Of a stretch of DNA of 64,000 nucleotides, positions 50,321-58,820 are shown piece after piece. The first letter of the stretch is position 1. Each line of letters opens with the position of its first letter. The translations under genes were made by a program, and so were the position numbers. Source of the stretch: Candidatus Melainabacteria bacterium (GTDB lineage Bacteria > Cyanobacteriota > Vampirovibrionia > Obscuribacterales > Obscuribacteraceae); NCBI GenBank assembly GCA_016716405.1, contig JADJWK010000001.1, forward strand, positions 992,001 to 1,056,000, given 5' to 3'. The notes below the pieces were generated by a model. It saw only the letters and a list, made by a program, of their open reading frames with translations. It made no database searches and was not told where the DNA came from.

Positions 50321-51490
50321 ATGGCACTTACTCCTTCCGACCAGAATCTCGACTCGCCTGCCGTCAGTGAACAGGGGCAGGGGAATCCCGACCTTGTGAT
50401 CAATGACAAGACCGGCAACGACACATTCCGTGCCGCCAGCGAAGTGAGGTTGGCTGCAGCCAACACGGATCTCCAGTCCATGGCTCTCACTGATGTGCCC
50501 GTCAATCAGGGAGGCGACGCCACTCCTAGACCCGGCGACGCTTCCACCGCGGCGCGCGATGGCAGCGATCGGCAGGACCCTCGCAAGAATTACCAGAAAA
50601 TCGAGAACAGAGACGGGTCCACTGTCGAGATGTGGGATAACACCGATGGCTCCACTTCGGTCAAGGTCAAGCAGCCCGATGGGGACGGCATGGAGTTCAA
50701 GGGTAAGAAGGAGTTCACCCGCGATGGCAAGCCCAAGGGTTTCACCATCGACGAGGTGCGAAACTTCGACGAGCAGGGCAGGACCACTACTACTTTCAAG
50801 CGCAACGGCACCCAGTGGCAGGGCTATAACGAAGCCGGCCAGCCCGCCGGTGCTGCGATCAACGGGAAGATCGAGCTCGAGCCCGGCTTCGTTATGAAAT
50901 TCACTCCCACCGACAATCCGAACCTCTCCCGGAGAGTCGAGCCTAACGGGCGCGAGACCTGGACTCATCACGATAAGGCCAGCAAACAAAATTTCATCCT
51001 GAGCGAGGTCGCTCCGGACGGTCAGAAAGTGAAGATGGAAGACCTGCCCGGGGTCAAGGAAGCGATCGCCAGGGACGGCAAGCATCAACGAACCCAGGCC
51101 AACGCTGACGGATCCAAGGTCGAGTATGACAGGGTCAACGGGCAGGAACGCCCCACCAAGGTAACCATGCCCGATGGCTCAGCCCGGGACTATAGCTATG
51201 GTGCTGATGGCAAGCCCAATCTGGTAATCGACCGCGACTCCCGGGGCAATATCGTATCGGTTAGCCGTCCCAATCAAGACGGCTCCGGCTGGACAGCCCA
51301 GAAAGGTTTCGAGAAATCCAGCGTACCCGGCACTCTCACTGTCGAGAATGATGGGACTCACAAGTTCTTGAACTCCGCCGGTCCGGCTGCCGGATTCATC
51401 ACCGAGATCCTGCCCAACGGCCAGGTAGCGATGACCGACAGAAACGGTCATATCGTCTCGGTCATTCAGCCGAAGATGCAGAAGCGCTGA
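50321..51490 (+). CDS. Hypothetical protein with YD/RHS-like repeats, 389 aa
   Basis: The hydrophilic protein has no signal peptide or membrane segment. The first ~80 residues are Ser/Asp/Gln-rich and probably disordered. The remainder consists of short beta-hairpin repeats of the form x-(D/N)G-x-x-x-x-(Y/F/W) (RDGSTVEMWDNTDGST, RNGTQWQGYNEAG, PNGRETWTHHD, ADGSKVEYDRVNGQ, PDGSARDYSYGADGK, SRGNIVSVSRPNQDGS), similar to YD/RHS repeats. Such proteins are often secreted or surface-associated, but no export signal is seen. It is a separate transcription unit between divergent neighbours. Confidence 0.65.
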   Translation: MALTPSDQNLDSPAVSEQGQGNPDLVINDKTGNDTFRAASEVRLAAANTDLQSMALTDVPVNQGGDATPRPGDASTAARDGSDRQDPRKNYQKIENRDGSTVEMWDNTDGSTSVKVKQPDGDGMEFKGKKEFTRDGKPKGFTIDEVRNFDEQGRTTTTFKRNGTQWQGYNEAGQPAGAAINGKIELEPGFVMKFTPTDNPNLSRRVEPNGRETWTHHDKASKQNFILSEVAPDGQKVKMEDLPGVKEAIARDGKHQRTQANADGSKVEYDRVNGQERPTKVTMPDGSARDYSYGADGKPNLVIDRDSRGNIVSVSRPNQDGSGWTAQKGFEKSSVPGTLTVENDGTHKFLNSAGPAAGFITEILPNGQVAMTDRNGHIVSVIQPKMQKR

Positions 51491-51558
51491 CGGTCTGCTG
51501 ATAATCTCGGGTTTCGATTGGTCTCTATCGTGGATTAGATAGTGGGACTGGCCTGTCG

Positions 51559-53856
51559 ATGGGCCTGCGAGTAAGGCATTGGGAATCGCGAAGCTTGGCA
51601 GATAATCCCCAGGACAAGAAAGCAAATTTCGCCATTCAGAAGGAGCTGCTCCTCATCAGTCTCCTGGCGCTTTTCTGCGAGCTCCTCGTTATCCGCTGGC
51701 TGTCCACCGAGATCAGAGTTTTCGCCTATTTCAAGAATCTGCCTCTGATGTCGGCCTTTCTCGGTCTCGGTCTGGGCTTTATCTGGTCGAACCGTAAGTG
51801 GAGCCTCTATCGCTGGTCCGGCTACGGTCTCATGCTCCTGCTCGGTCTGCTCATCTGCGCATTCAAGCTCGGCATCACCTATCTCACTTTCGTGAATCCG
51901 GCGGACTTCATGCTTTTCGGATTGCAGGGCGAAGCCGGCTCGGATCTGGCCGGGACTGTCCGGAGCCTGGCCATCATGGTCTCGGTCTTCATCCTCTCCA
52001 CCTCGATCTTCGTGGGATTCGGACAGAAGATGGGCAAGCTCTTCGAGCAACTGAGCCCCCTCCGGGGCTATTCGGTGAATGTCCTGGGCAGCCTCCTCGG
52101 GACGCTCCTTTTCTCCCTTCTCTGCTTCCTGAGCCTTTCTCCGGCTTACTGGATGGTTTGCGCGGCCCTGCTCTTTTTCGCTGTCGGCCTGCGGGCGCCG
52201 GCTTCCGGACTGGCTCTTGTGGGAGTGCTCTATGGCCTCTGGCTGGGTCCCTATATCACTCATTTCACCTATGGCGGCGAGTATGTGCGCACCGAGTGGT
52301 CGCCCTACTATCGTATCGATGTAGCCCGGCAGACCGTACCCGCCGGCGAGTTCAAGGGCAGCCCTCTGGGCTACAACATCTATATCAATTACGACTCTTT
52401 CCAGTCCATCGTAGACTGTACCCCGAAAAACCTCGAGAAATTCCCGCCTCAGGTTGCAGAGGCGATGCTTCTCGAGGTGGCGGTGCCTTTCAAGGCGATG
52501 AGCAAGCCGGGTCAGGAGGTTCTCGTCCTCGGCAGCGGTAGCGGCTCGGATGTGGCGGCTGCACTGCGGAATGGTGCCGGCCATGTCGATGCCGTGGAGA
52601 TCGATCCGGTGATTGCCAGGCTGGGCCGCGAGCTTCATCCTGAAAAGCCGTATTCATCAGACAAGGTGGACCTGTATGTCACCGATGCTCGCAATTTCCT
52701 GAAAAACTGCAAGAAGAAATACGACATCATCGTCTTTGCCGCCCTCGATTCTCATGCTGCCTTCTCGTCTCTTTCCTCGCTGCGTATGGACAACTATGTG
52801 TTCACCCAGGAGTCTCTGGACCAGGCGACCAGGCTTCTCACCGATGACGGTATCATCTCGGTCAGTTTCGTCATTCCCGCCGATTGGCTCTGGAAGCGGC
52901 ACGCCCGTGCCCTGGCCGAGGCTACCGGCACGACGCCCCTGGGCTTCCGGGAGGACGCCGAGCAGAGCTGGGGCTTACTCCTGGCCGGACCTGGTATGCC
53001 TGCCATGGACAACCTGCCCCCGGTGCTGGCCGCCAAGCATACAAAGCCGGTCGCGATCGACGAGACGGTGAATGTCGCCACCGATGACTGGCCTTTCCTT
53101 TTCCTGCCCCGGCGCGAGGTTCCGGGCCTGTATATCCTGCCCATTCTCGCCGTGTTGCTTATCAGCGTCATCCCGGTGAGCATGGAGTTCGTGAGTGGGG
53201 GTAAAGACATTCTCAACTGGCAGATGTTCACCCTGGGAGCGGCATTCATGCTCCTGGAGGTGCGCGCCATGGCGGATCTCTCGCTGATCTACGGCTCCAC
53301 CTGGATCGTCAACAGTGTCATCATATCCGGTGTCATGATCGTGATTCTGATCGCCAACTGGGTGGCCAGCAAGATCGAGCAGAAGCATGTCTACCTCATG
53401 CTCGCCGGGGTGCTTCTCGCCCTTCTTCTCACCACCTTCGTGAGCTCAGCCAGTTTCAGCAGTATGGGGCCGGTGGCCGGCGGTCTGGTCGGCACGGTGC
53501 TCTTCCTCTTCCCACTGGTCTTCGCCTCAACGGTTTTCGCCCTGCTCTTCAAAGCTACAAAGAGTCCCAGCAATGCCCTGGCTTTCAATCTCATCGGCGG
53601 TCTTCTCGGCGTCTGTCTCGAATATCTTTCCATGGCTCTGGGGATCCGTGCCCTCGGCTGGATCGGTATCGGGCTCTATGCGGTCGTGCTCCTGCTCAAT
53701 CTGGTCAGGCGTCCGGTTAGACCCGCGACGCCTGGCTCGACTCTGGCCGGAGCTTCCGGGGGCACCGGCACAGAGATGCCGGTGGAAGCAACGGCATCTT
53801 CAGCGGAGAAAGAGCTCGATCAGGTCCAGTCCAGCGAAGGCCAGCTTCCCGGCTGA
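51559..53856 (+). CDS. Membrane-embedded spermidine-synthase-like protein
   Basis: A 765-aa protein. About six membrane helices (~30-225) are followed by a soluble Rossmann domain with QEVLVLGSGSGSDVAAALRNGAGHVDAVEIDPVIARLG (SAM-type glycine motif and acidic residue), DLYVTDARNFL and YDIIVFAALDSH, matching polyamine aminopropyltransferases (SpeE). A second set of about seven helices (~525-720) follows and then a Thr/Ala/Glu-rich tail. Such fusions are common in uncharacterised bacteria, and their substrate may not be putrescine. The catalytic D-x-x-D motif of true SpeE is altered, so a different methyl- or aminopropyl-transfer reaction is possible. Confidence 0.82.
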   Translation: MGLRVRHWESRSLADNPQDKKANFAIQKELLLISLLALFCELLVIRWLSTEIRVFAYFKNLPLMSAFLGLGLGFIWSNRKWSLYRWSGYGLMLLLGLLICAFKLGITYLTFVNPADFMLFGLQGEAGSDLAGTVRSLAIMVSVFILSTSIFVGFGQKMGKLFEQLSPLRGYSVNVLGSLLGTLLFSLLCFLSLSPAYWMVCAALLFFAVGLRAPASGLALVGVLYGLWLGPYITHFTYGGEYVRTEWSPYYRIDVARQTVPAGEFKGSPLGYNIYINYDSFQSIVDCTPKNLEKFPPQVAEAMLLEVAVPFKAMSKPGQEVLVLGSGSGSDVAAALRNGAGHVDAVEIDPVIARLGRELHPEKPYSSDKVDLYVTDARNFLKNCKKKYDIIVFAALDSHAAFSSLSSLRMDNYVFTQESLDQATRLLTDDGIISVSFVIPADWLWKRHARALAEATGTTPLGFREDAEQSWGLLLAGPGMPAMDNLPPVLAAKHTKPVAIDETVNVATDDWPFLFLPRREVPGLYILPILAVLLISVIPVSMEFVSGGKDILNWQMFTLGAAFMLLEVRAMADLSLIYGSTWIVNSVIISGVMIVILIANWVASKIEQKHVYLMLAGVLLALLLTTFVSSASFSSMGPVAGGLVGTVLFLFPLVFASTVFALLFKATKSPSNALAFNLIGGLLGVCLEYLSMALGIRALGWIGIGLYAVVLLLNLVRRPVRPATPGSTLAGASGGTGTEMPVEATASSAEKELDQVQSSEGQLPG

Positions 53857-53892
53857 ATTTTGACCTTTCATCGGTGGGAATAGGCTTTGACG

Positions 53893-55010
53893 CATGCCTA
53901 ACGGAATAACGCATACAGGATTAAAACCCTCGCCTGCGTTATTTCGTCTTCGAATTTGGGTAACTATATTCTATAGTCTCTCCTGCCCCAAAATGAGGAA
54001 AATCCATGGCCTACGTTGATATGACTTTCCAGGAATTCGTCCAGCGTTTCAGTACGGAGGAAGCTTGTCATCTAGCCGTGGGGGGGGCCGGCCCGTGGTT
54101 TCATCCCCTACTGCGGTCACACGACGGAAACCGCATTTTTACAGGCGCTCCATGCAGTGTGTGTTTGCCGACGGCAGTCCTCGATTACCTCCGGTACGGT
54201 CTTCAGCCGTAGCCAAACTCCGCTGACCCTCTGGTTCTTGATAATCTATGAAATGGCTCACGACAAGGGAGGCACAAGTGTTGAGAGAATCAGAAAGCGC
54301 CTTGGGATGCACTATTCCACTGTTCGAGATATCGTTCAAAAGATCCGAGTTGCTATGGGCAGCCGCGACAAAAACGTAACTCTGGCGCTGAGGGGAGCTT
54401 TTTGGAGGGGAGGAACAAGACCCCAAAGTCCCGCGAGACAACAAGGTCGAGGTTCTGGTCATGGTCGAGTCTGAAGGGGCTCAGGCTGGAAAGCTTGTAA
54501 TGCAGGTAATCGAGAGCGATCGCATCGACGACATCGGGTCGGTAGTGGCTCAGAAAGTGGAATCGGAGCCACCTGGGCAATGGTTCAGGAGCGATGGGCT
54601 CGGTCGTCATCACGTCGTGATGAGCTATGGTCACAAGATTACAATGACACCGGTTCCGAAAAGCCTCCAGGATGAGGTCTCCGCTGCGTGAGCCTGGCCA
54701 CCTCTCATGCCAAACGCTTCTTTAAGGGCACCTATCATCACTTCTGTAAAACCCACATCCAGAAATACCTCGATGAATTCTGCTATCGCTGGAACCGTCG
54801 GCACCGAGAAGCAGCCGCCTCACACCTGATAACAGCTTCCCTACAAGAGCCGTCTGCGCCCACCCGCCACGCGTCACCCCTCCACTCGGCGCACGGCTGC
54901 CTGCTTTCCCTGCCTGCACTACCCAAACGCTGCTCCCACCGGCCTCCCCGAAATCATTCCGACACCCACCCAACTCTCCGCTTCCTGTCTGTGTCTTTCA
55001 GTCAGGTATG
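53893..55010 (+). mobile_element. IS1595-family element copy 2, with 8-bp target duplication
   Basis: Flanked by CTTTGACG on both sides (53885-53892 and 55011-55018). The ends match those of the copy at 39776-40958 but in opposite orientation. It is 65 bp shorter because of internal deletions. It was inserted ~30 bp after the stop of the spermidine-synthase-like gene. Different target duplications show that the two copies inserted independently. Confidence 0.9.
54006..54870 (+). pseudogene. IS1595-family transposase, frameshifted (copy 2)
   Basis: The same transposase as at 39957-40833, broken at different places. MTFQEFVQRFSTEEAC and part of the zinc ribbon are in one frame; CVCRRQSSITSGTVFSRSQTPLTLWFLIIYEMAHDKGGTS in a second; MVESEGAQAGKLVMQVIES and KSLQDEVSAA in a third; and SHAKRFFKGTYHHFCKTHIQKYLDEFCYRWNRRH in a fourth. 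A G-rich run (GGGGGGG near 54080) marks one indel. It is non-functional. Confidence 0.88.
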
Positions 55011-55085
55011 CTTTGACGACGAGTACTAAACGGAATAGTAAAAATCCGAATTGAAAATTGAAGAAAGAAAGTCTTGAAGAAAGAG

Positions 55086-55116
55086 AAGGCGCGGTGTCCG
55101 ATGACAGCCGCGCCTT
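55086..55116 (-). terminator. Terminator of the 100-aa membrane protein gene
   Basis: AAGGCGCGG pairs perfectly with CCGCGCCTT around a 13-nt loop. On the reverse strand CTCTTTCTTC follows. It lies ~35 bp beyond the stop at 55152. Confidence 0.7.
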
Positions 55117-55151
55117 CTGGAGAGGTCTTCCGAGAAAGGTTTTTCCCTTCG

Positions 55152-55454
55152 TCAGGCGAACTGGTTCCGACCAAGATTCCGGGCGAAGCTCAGAGCCCGG
55201 GCCGGAAAGATGAAGGGAGCGGCGAAGAGATAGCCGAGAAAGCGGTCGGCGAAGCTATAGCCGGTGCGCGGCTGGACTTCGCTTTTGCCTCCCTCCAGAA
55301 CCTGGCTGCGATAGAAGTCTGCTCCGGCAAGAAGCCAGAAGGAGATCGACCAGTAGACGCCGACCACGGTGCCTGATGGGTGGAAGATGTTGAGCGCCAG
55401 GACCACTGCCAGGGCCGACAGGGCATAGAGCGCGATTCTTTTTGCTTGTTTCAT
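55152..55454 (-). CDS. Small membrane protein, 100 aa
   Basis: Two membrane helices are predicted (about 8-24 and 30-47), followed by a polar loop (YRSQVLEGGKSEVQPRTGYS) and a third hydrophobic stretch (FLGYLFAAPFIFPARAL). It starts with a basic MKQAKR. No family is recognised. It is in the same direction as the 103-aa gene upstream, with a ~155-bp gap. Confidence 0.62.
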   Translation of the reverse strand: MKQAKRIALYALSALAVVLALNIFHPSGTVVGVYWSISFWLLAGADFYRSQVLEGGKSEVQPRTGYSFADRFLGYLFAAPFIFPARALSFARNLGRNQFA

Positions 55455-55609
55455 TGACTTGCCTCAGTGGAAGGCGCGGATGAGCGCGATCGAGACCGCC
55501 TATCCGCACCCGAAGTGAAGGTGTCGAAAGACCCAAAGAGGCGTTACCCCCTTGAGTCTCGCGACAGAAACTAATTCAGCGAAGGTTTCTGCCTGCCTCC
55601 AGCCGGCTT

Positions 55610-55921
55610 TTAGCTCTGACGAGCTCGCTCGGGCTGGGTAGCGGTCTTCGGCTCACGCACGGGCTGCCGTACTGGACTCTGGTTCGCACGGTCCCTGGCT
55701 TGCAGGGCTTCTTCGTGCAACCGGTTGAGGGTTTGCGGTTCGGGATAGAGCTCTTCGGCGACGGCGAGCTCCCATTCACGCCTCTCGGCCTCCATGGCCA
55801 GGCGGTCTGTCGGGTCTGCCGACAGCTTGATGTCCATCAGCGGTCGGGCAAAATTGTATGCCCCCCGCGCGACAGCAACGATAACGATGAGACCGATCAA
55901 GGTCCCCAGTGCGATCCACAT
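55610..55921 (-). CDS. Small membrane-anchored protein, 103 aa
   Basis: The N-terminal helix at residues 3-22 (IALGTLIGLIVIVAVARGAY) is followed by an Ala/Glu/Arg-rich coiled-coil-like soluble part (DRLAMEAERREWELAVAEELY) and an Arg/Gln-rich disordered end. GAAAGG lies upstream of the ATG. Such bitopic proteins often act as scaffolds, but no family is recognised. Confidence 0.62.
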   Translation of the reverse strand: MWIALGTLIGLIVIVAVARGAYNFARPLMDIKLSADPTDRLAMEAERREWELAVAEELYPEPQTLNRLHEEALQARDRANQSPVRQPVREPKTATQPERARQS

Positions 55922-56455
55922 GTGGATACCTTTCTAACTCGGGTTGAGATTTTCCTCCTGATCTACGGTAAGTGAACCTACCGCACCAAGACGGACCTGA
56001 TTGCTGGAAAATGCACGGGCGACTCGAGTCATGCCGTCCTTGCTTCTACCTCCGACAATCTGGGTCCGTGTCGTTCAGCAGGCTCTACGAACGACCTCTT
56101 GCCGCTCGCGATTTCCTGCGCCTTGAACACTTTTCTGCCTGGCCGACTACCTGCCGGTTCCCGATTCTCACGCTGTCCCGCAACAAGCCTCATGCTTGTC
56201 CGACAATACCCTCTGGAAGGCAGCGCTTAGATCAGTGGAGTTGAAACTTGAACCGGGATAAGGGAGAAAAGATGTCTCTCAATAGCAAAAAGGTCTTTGA
56301 CCGGGCATTAAAGGTTTTCAAGGTGTGTTGATCATGAGTCGTAAAGCTAGCTCAAGAGCAAGGCCTGTCAAGGCATAGCGAGGTTGACGCTAATCGCTGC
56401 CCGGAGGGGGGCATACAAATTGTTGAAAACCCCGGGGGCGCTAGCTGCACTAGCC
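55922..56455. other. Intergenic region, ~530 bp
   Basis: A weakly coding-like region with no recognised product. Forward frames at 55972 and 56384 lack ribosome binding sites and family features. The only item with a good ribosome binding site is a 19-codon frame, listed separately. Confidence 0.4.
56272..56331 (+). CDS. Possible micropeptide, 19 aa
   Basis: ATG at 56272 is preceded by AAGGGAGAAAAG, a strong ribosome binding site. The frame reads MSLNSKKVFDRALKVFKVC and stops. The peptide is basic and amphipathic. It could be a small membrane-active or leader peptide, or an accidental frame; there is no further support. Confidence 0.25.
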   Translation: MSLNSKKVFDRALKVFKVC

Positions 56456-57745
56456 TCAATGAGCGCAGACTGGTCGCGCGTCCCTCTTGGCGTTGTGCAG
56501 GCGCCAGTCCGCTACCGAAAGCAGCTCATCCACGGTTTTTCCGTCTTGCGGATAATGGGCGATTCCGGCGTTGATCCTGACTGGTTTGTCCATGGGAGGA
56601 ATATTGATCAGGGTGAAGTCGAGGACGGCGTTCTCGATAATGGCCGAGGCTTCCTCAGGCAGGGCTTTCACCGCCACCACCAGCTCGTCGCCGCCCCAGC
56701 GGCAGACCAGGCAAGAGTTGTCGTTGAGCCTTTGAAGCAGAAATGAGCTGAGGGTGACAAGAACCCGGTCGCCGGTGGTGTGACCGAAGTTCTCGTTGAT
56801 CGTCTTGAGCTTATTGATATCGAGCCAGGCCAGGGATAGATTGGTGGTGACGGCGTCCGGGGCGTCGAGCTGGGGGATGTATTTCTTGTAGAGCCGGTCT
56901 CGCAGGCTAAGACCTGTAAGGAAATCCCGTCCTCCCGATTCGTATGACGAGCGAACCTGTTTGCTTATCGTCCTGGTCTTCTCGGCTATCTCGCTGTTGG
57001 CTCTCGATAGATCCACCGAGCCGTCGGCGCGGCAGACCGCCAGGGTTTCGCTGGAGCAGGTTTTGCCCCTGGAGCTGAAGAGGAGGATAGCCATATGGTC
57101 CCAGCGTGACGAGTTGCGCAGGGAGGTGGAGAGTTCCGAAGCGGTTACGCCGAAGAGCTCTGTATCGATGAGCAGCACATCGGGCTCGAAGTCATAGAGA
57201 AATTCGATGGTTCGCTGGGGGCGCAGAACGAACCTGGACTGGATACCTGCCTGCTCGAGGATATGAGCCAGGCGAGCGGTGGCCTGCGGTGATTCCGAGA
57301 CTACAAGAGCGCGAAAGTGCTCGAAGCTGTCGGACATCAAGACCGAAATGGTCGATGCCAGCTTTTCTGCCGAGATGGGCCTCTTCAGCTCCAGGACTCC
57401 GGCGATCCCGGGGTCGGTCTGGCTTTCCACGCCGTCATCCAGGATAAAAGCGATGGGGATATTCTTGTTGGCTGGAATCCGCCTGATCTCCTCGGCAAAG
57501 GCTCTCACCTTGCTGGCGTTGTCCTCGTAGACCGAGATGATCAGGGCATCGAATTTGCGGCTCGAGGCTTGAAGAAGCGCTCCGGAGATATCCTCGCTGA
57601 CCACGAAATCACACAGGAGATTGCGCGCCTGAGCGCTTATCCAGTCGAGGAAATCTTTGTCCCGGTCCGTTATCAGGATCCTCGGCTTTCGATAGATTTC
57701 CTGGGTAGTGAGCGATTCGCTCTGGTTTTCCCTGGCTGTGGTCAT
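56456..57745 (-). CDS. Two-receiver GGDEF protein (diguanylate cyclase)
   Basis: A 429-aa protein. Two receiver-like domains stand in tandem (~20-135 and ~140-260). The first begins ILITDRDKDFLDWI and the second ALVVSESPQATARLAHIL; their phosphorylation-site positions look degenerate (LIISVY, VLLIDTE). The C-terminal GGDEF domain (~270-425) has DFLTGLSLRDRLY, a WLDINKLKTINENFGHTTGDRVL stretch and the active-site loop RWGGDELVV. The last residue is Leu instead of Phe, which still allows activity in known enzymes. It would make cyclic di-GMP in the cytoplasm. No RxxD inhibitory site is obvious. Confidence 0.88.
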   Translation of the reverse strand: MTTARENQSESLTTQEIYRKPRILITDRDKDFLDWISAQARNLLCDFVVSEDISGALLQASSRKFDALIISVYEDNASKVRAFAEEIRRIPANKNIPIAFILDDGVESQTDPGIAGVLELKRPISAEKLASTISVLMSDSFEHFRALVVSESPQATARLAHILEQAGIQSRFVLRPQRTIEFLYDFEPDVLLIDTELFGVTASELSTSLRNSSRWDHMAILLFSSRGKTCSSETLAVCRADGSVDLSRANSEIAEKTRTISKQVRSSYESGGRDFLTGLSLRDRLYKKYIPQLDAPDAVTTNLSLAWLDINKLKTINENFGHTTGDRVLVTLSSFLLQRLNDNSCLVCRWGGDELVVAVKALPEEASAIIENAVLDFTLINIPPMDKPVRINAGIAHYPQDGKTVDELLSVADWRLHNAKRDARPVCAH

Positions 57746-57857
57746 ATGAGCCTGAAAGTTCTCCCGTACTTAGTAGATACCCTGGCTCAAAGGATCTCGG
57801 ACAGATGTTTCCTGATTTGTAATCAGGCCGGAATTGCCACTAAATATGGTAGTGAGA

Positions 57858-58820
57858 CTAAGGCTTGGCTGGTGCCCGGACTTCTTTCGGATCTGGGGGT
57901 TTCGGGGCGGTTTTCTTCAGATCTTCTTTCTTCAAGGAGGTCAGCTCTTTCACGTAAAATGAGTCGATTCGAACGTAGAAAGAATCCGCGGCGCTCTTGA
58001 GTATGTAATAGTCGGGTTTGTCCCCGTTGAAAATCTTGTAGTCGCGGTTGCCGCCGGCGGTCAGCTTGATGCCCACCGAAAGAGCCGGGCTGTCGGGTTT
58101 TATGTAAGGCGGAGCCTCCACGCCCTCCACCGCCGAGACTTTTATGCCGGCGGCCTTGTTGAAGGCTGTTATCGCCAGGGGCTGGGCGATCTCCACAGGT
58201 TTGCCGTCCTCCACCAGCATCCATTTGTCTTTGATCTTCTCGAGGCTGAATTGAGCGATGGTCAGGGCACTGGCTTTTTCGGCGTCGACGCTGTAGAAAT
58301 CACGGTCGAGCCAGTCCTCGGCGCGCGCCGAGGTGTCGAAGGGATCGATGGTCATCACATAGATTTCGCTCTTGTCCGCGAGCCGCACGTGCTGTTTGCG
58401 ATAGGACGGGGAGGTGCCCAGAAATAGCTCGGCGAGGATCTTGGAGCCTTTCTTGAAAGTCACCTTCTTCTCGAAATCGGCGGCGTCTACATGAAAGCGC
58501 AGGCGTGCATCGCTAGTGGTGGCAACCGGCCAGCCTCCTTTGAAATCTTGGAAAGCGTGGATGACTTTGTCCACGGTGGTGGTCGATGCCGGATAGTCGA
58601 AGAGAGACGGGATGACGAATCGATCTCCCTTCTTCGAGAGAAGGAATGGGCTCTTACCTTTCTCCTCGATGGTGATGCTATCGGCCTGGGCGAGGCTGGC
58701 GCCGACCAGGGAAGGTTCGGGACCGCCCGCGACGCGGCGCTGGCTCCAGAAATTGACGGCGAAAACCAGAACGATCTGAAGAGCCAGGATGATGCCCAGG
58801 GTGGCGGTCAGCTTTCTCAT
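57858..58820 (-). CDS. DUF4340-domain protein of the Gld-like ABC operon
   Basis: A 320-aa protein. An N-terminal membrane helix (LGIILALQIVLVFAVNFW) is followed by an extracytoplasmic beta-rich DUF4340 region, with SITIEEKGKSPFLLSKKGDRFVIP, LFLGTSPSYRKQHVRLADKSEIYVMTIDPFDTSARAEDWLDRDF and a C-terminal repeat of the same fold. DUF4340 proteins regularly sit behind GldFG-type ABC transporter genes, as here, where the start overlaps the upstream gene by 4 bp. It is probably part of the same envelope complex. It ends in a Pro/Lys/Ala tail. Confidence 0.88.
   Translation of the reverse strand: MRKLTATLGIILALQIVLVFAVNFWSQRRVAGGPEPSLVGASLAQADSITIEEKGKSPFLLSKKGDRFVIPSLFDYPASTTTVDKVIHAFQDFKGGWPVATTSDARLRFHVDAADFEKKVTFKKGSKILAELFLGTSPSYRKQHVRLADKSEIYVMTIDPFDTSARAEDWLDRDFYSVDAEKASALTIAQFSLEKIKDKWMLVEDGKPVEIAQPLAITAFNKAAGIKVSAVEGVEAPPYIKPDSPALSVGIKLTAGGNRDYKIFNGDKPDYYILKSAADSFYVRIDSFYVKELTSLKKEDLKKTAPKPPDPKEVRAPAKP

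Noticed and set aside
39776..55010. Composite transposon carrying guaA and neighbours
   Set aside because: The two IS copies have different target duplications and both transposases are broken, so they inserted separately rather than moving the segment together.
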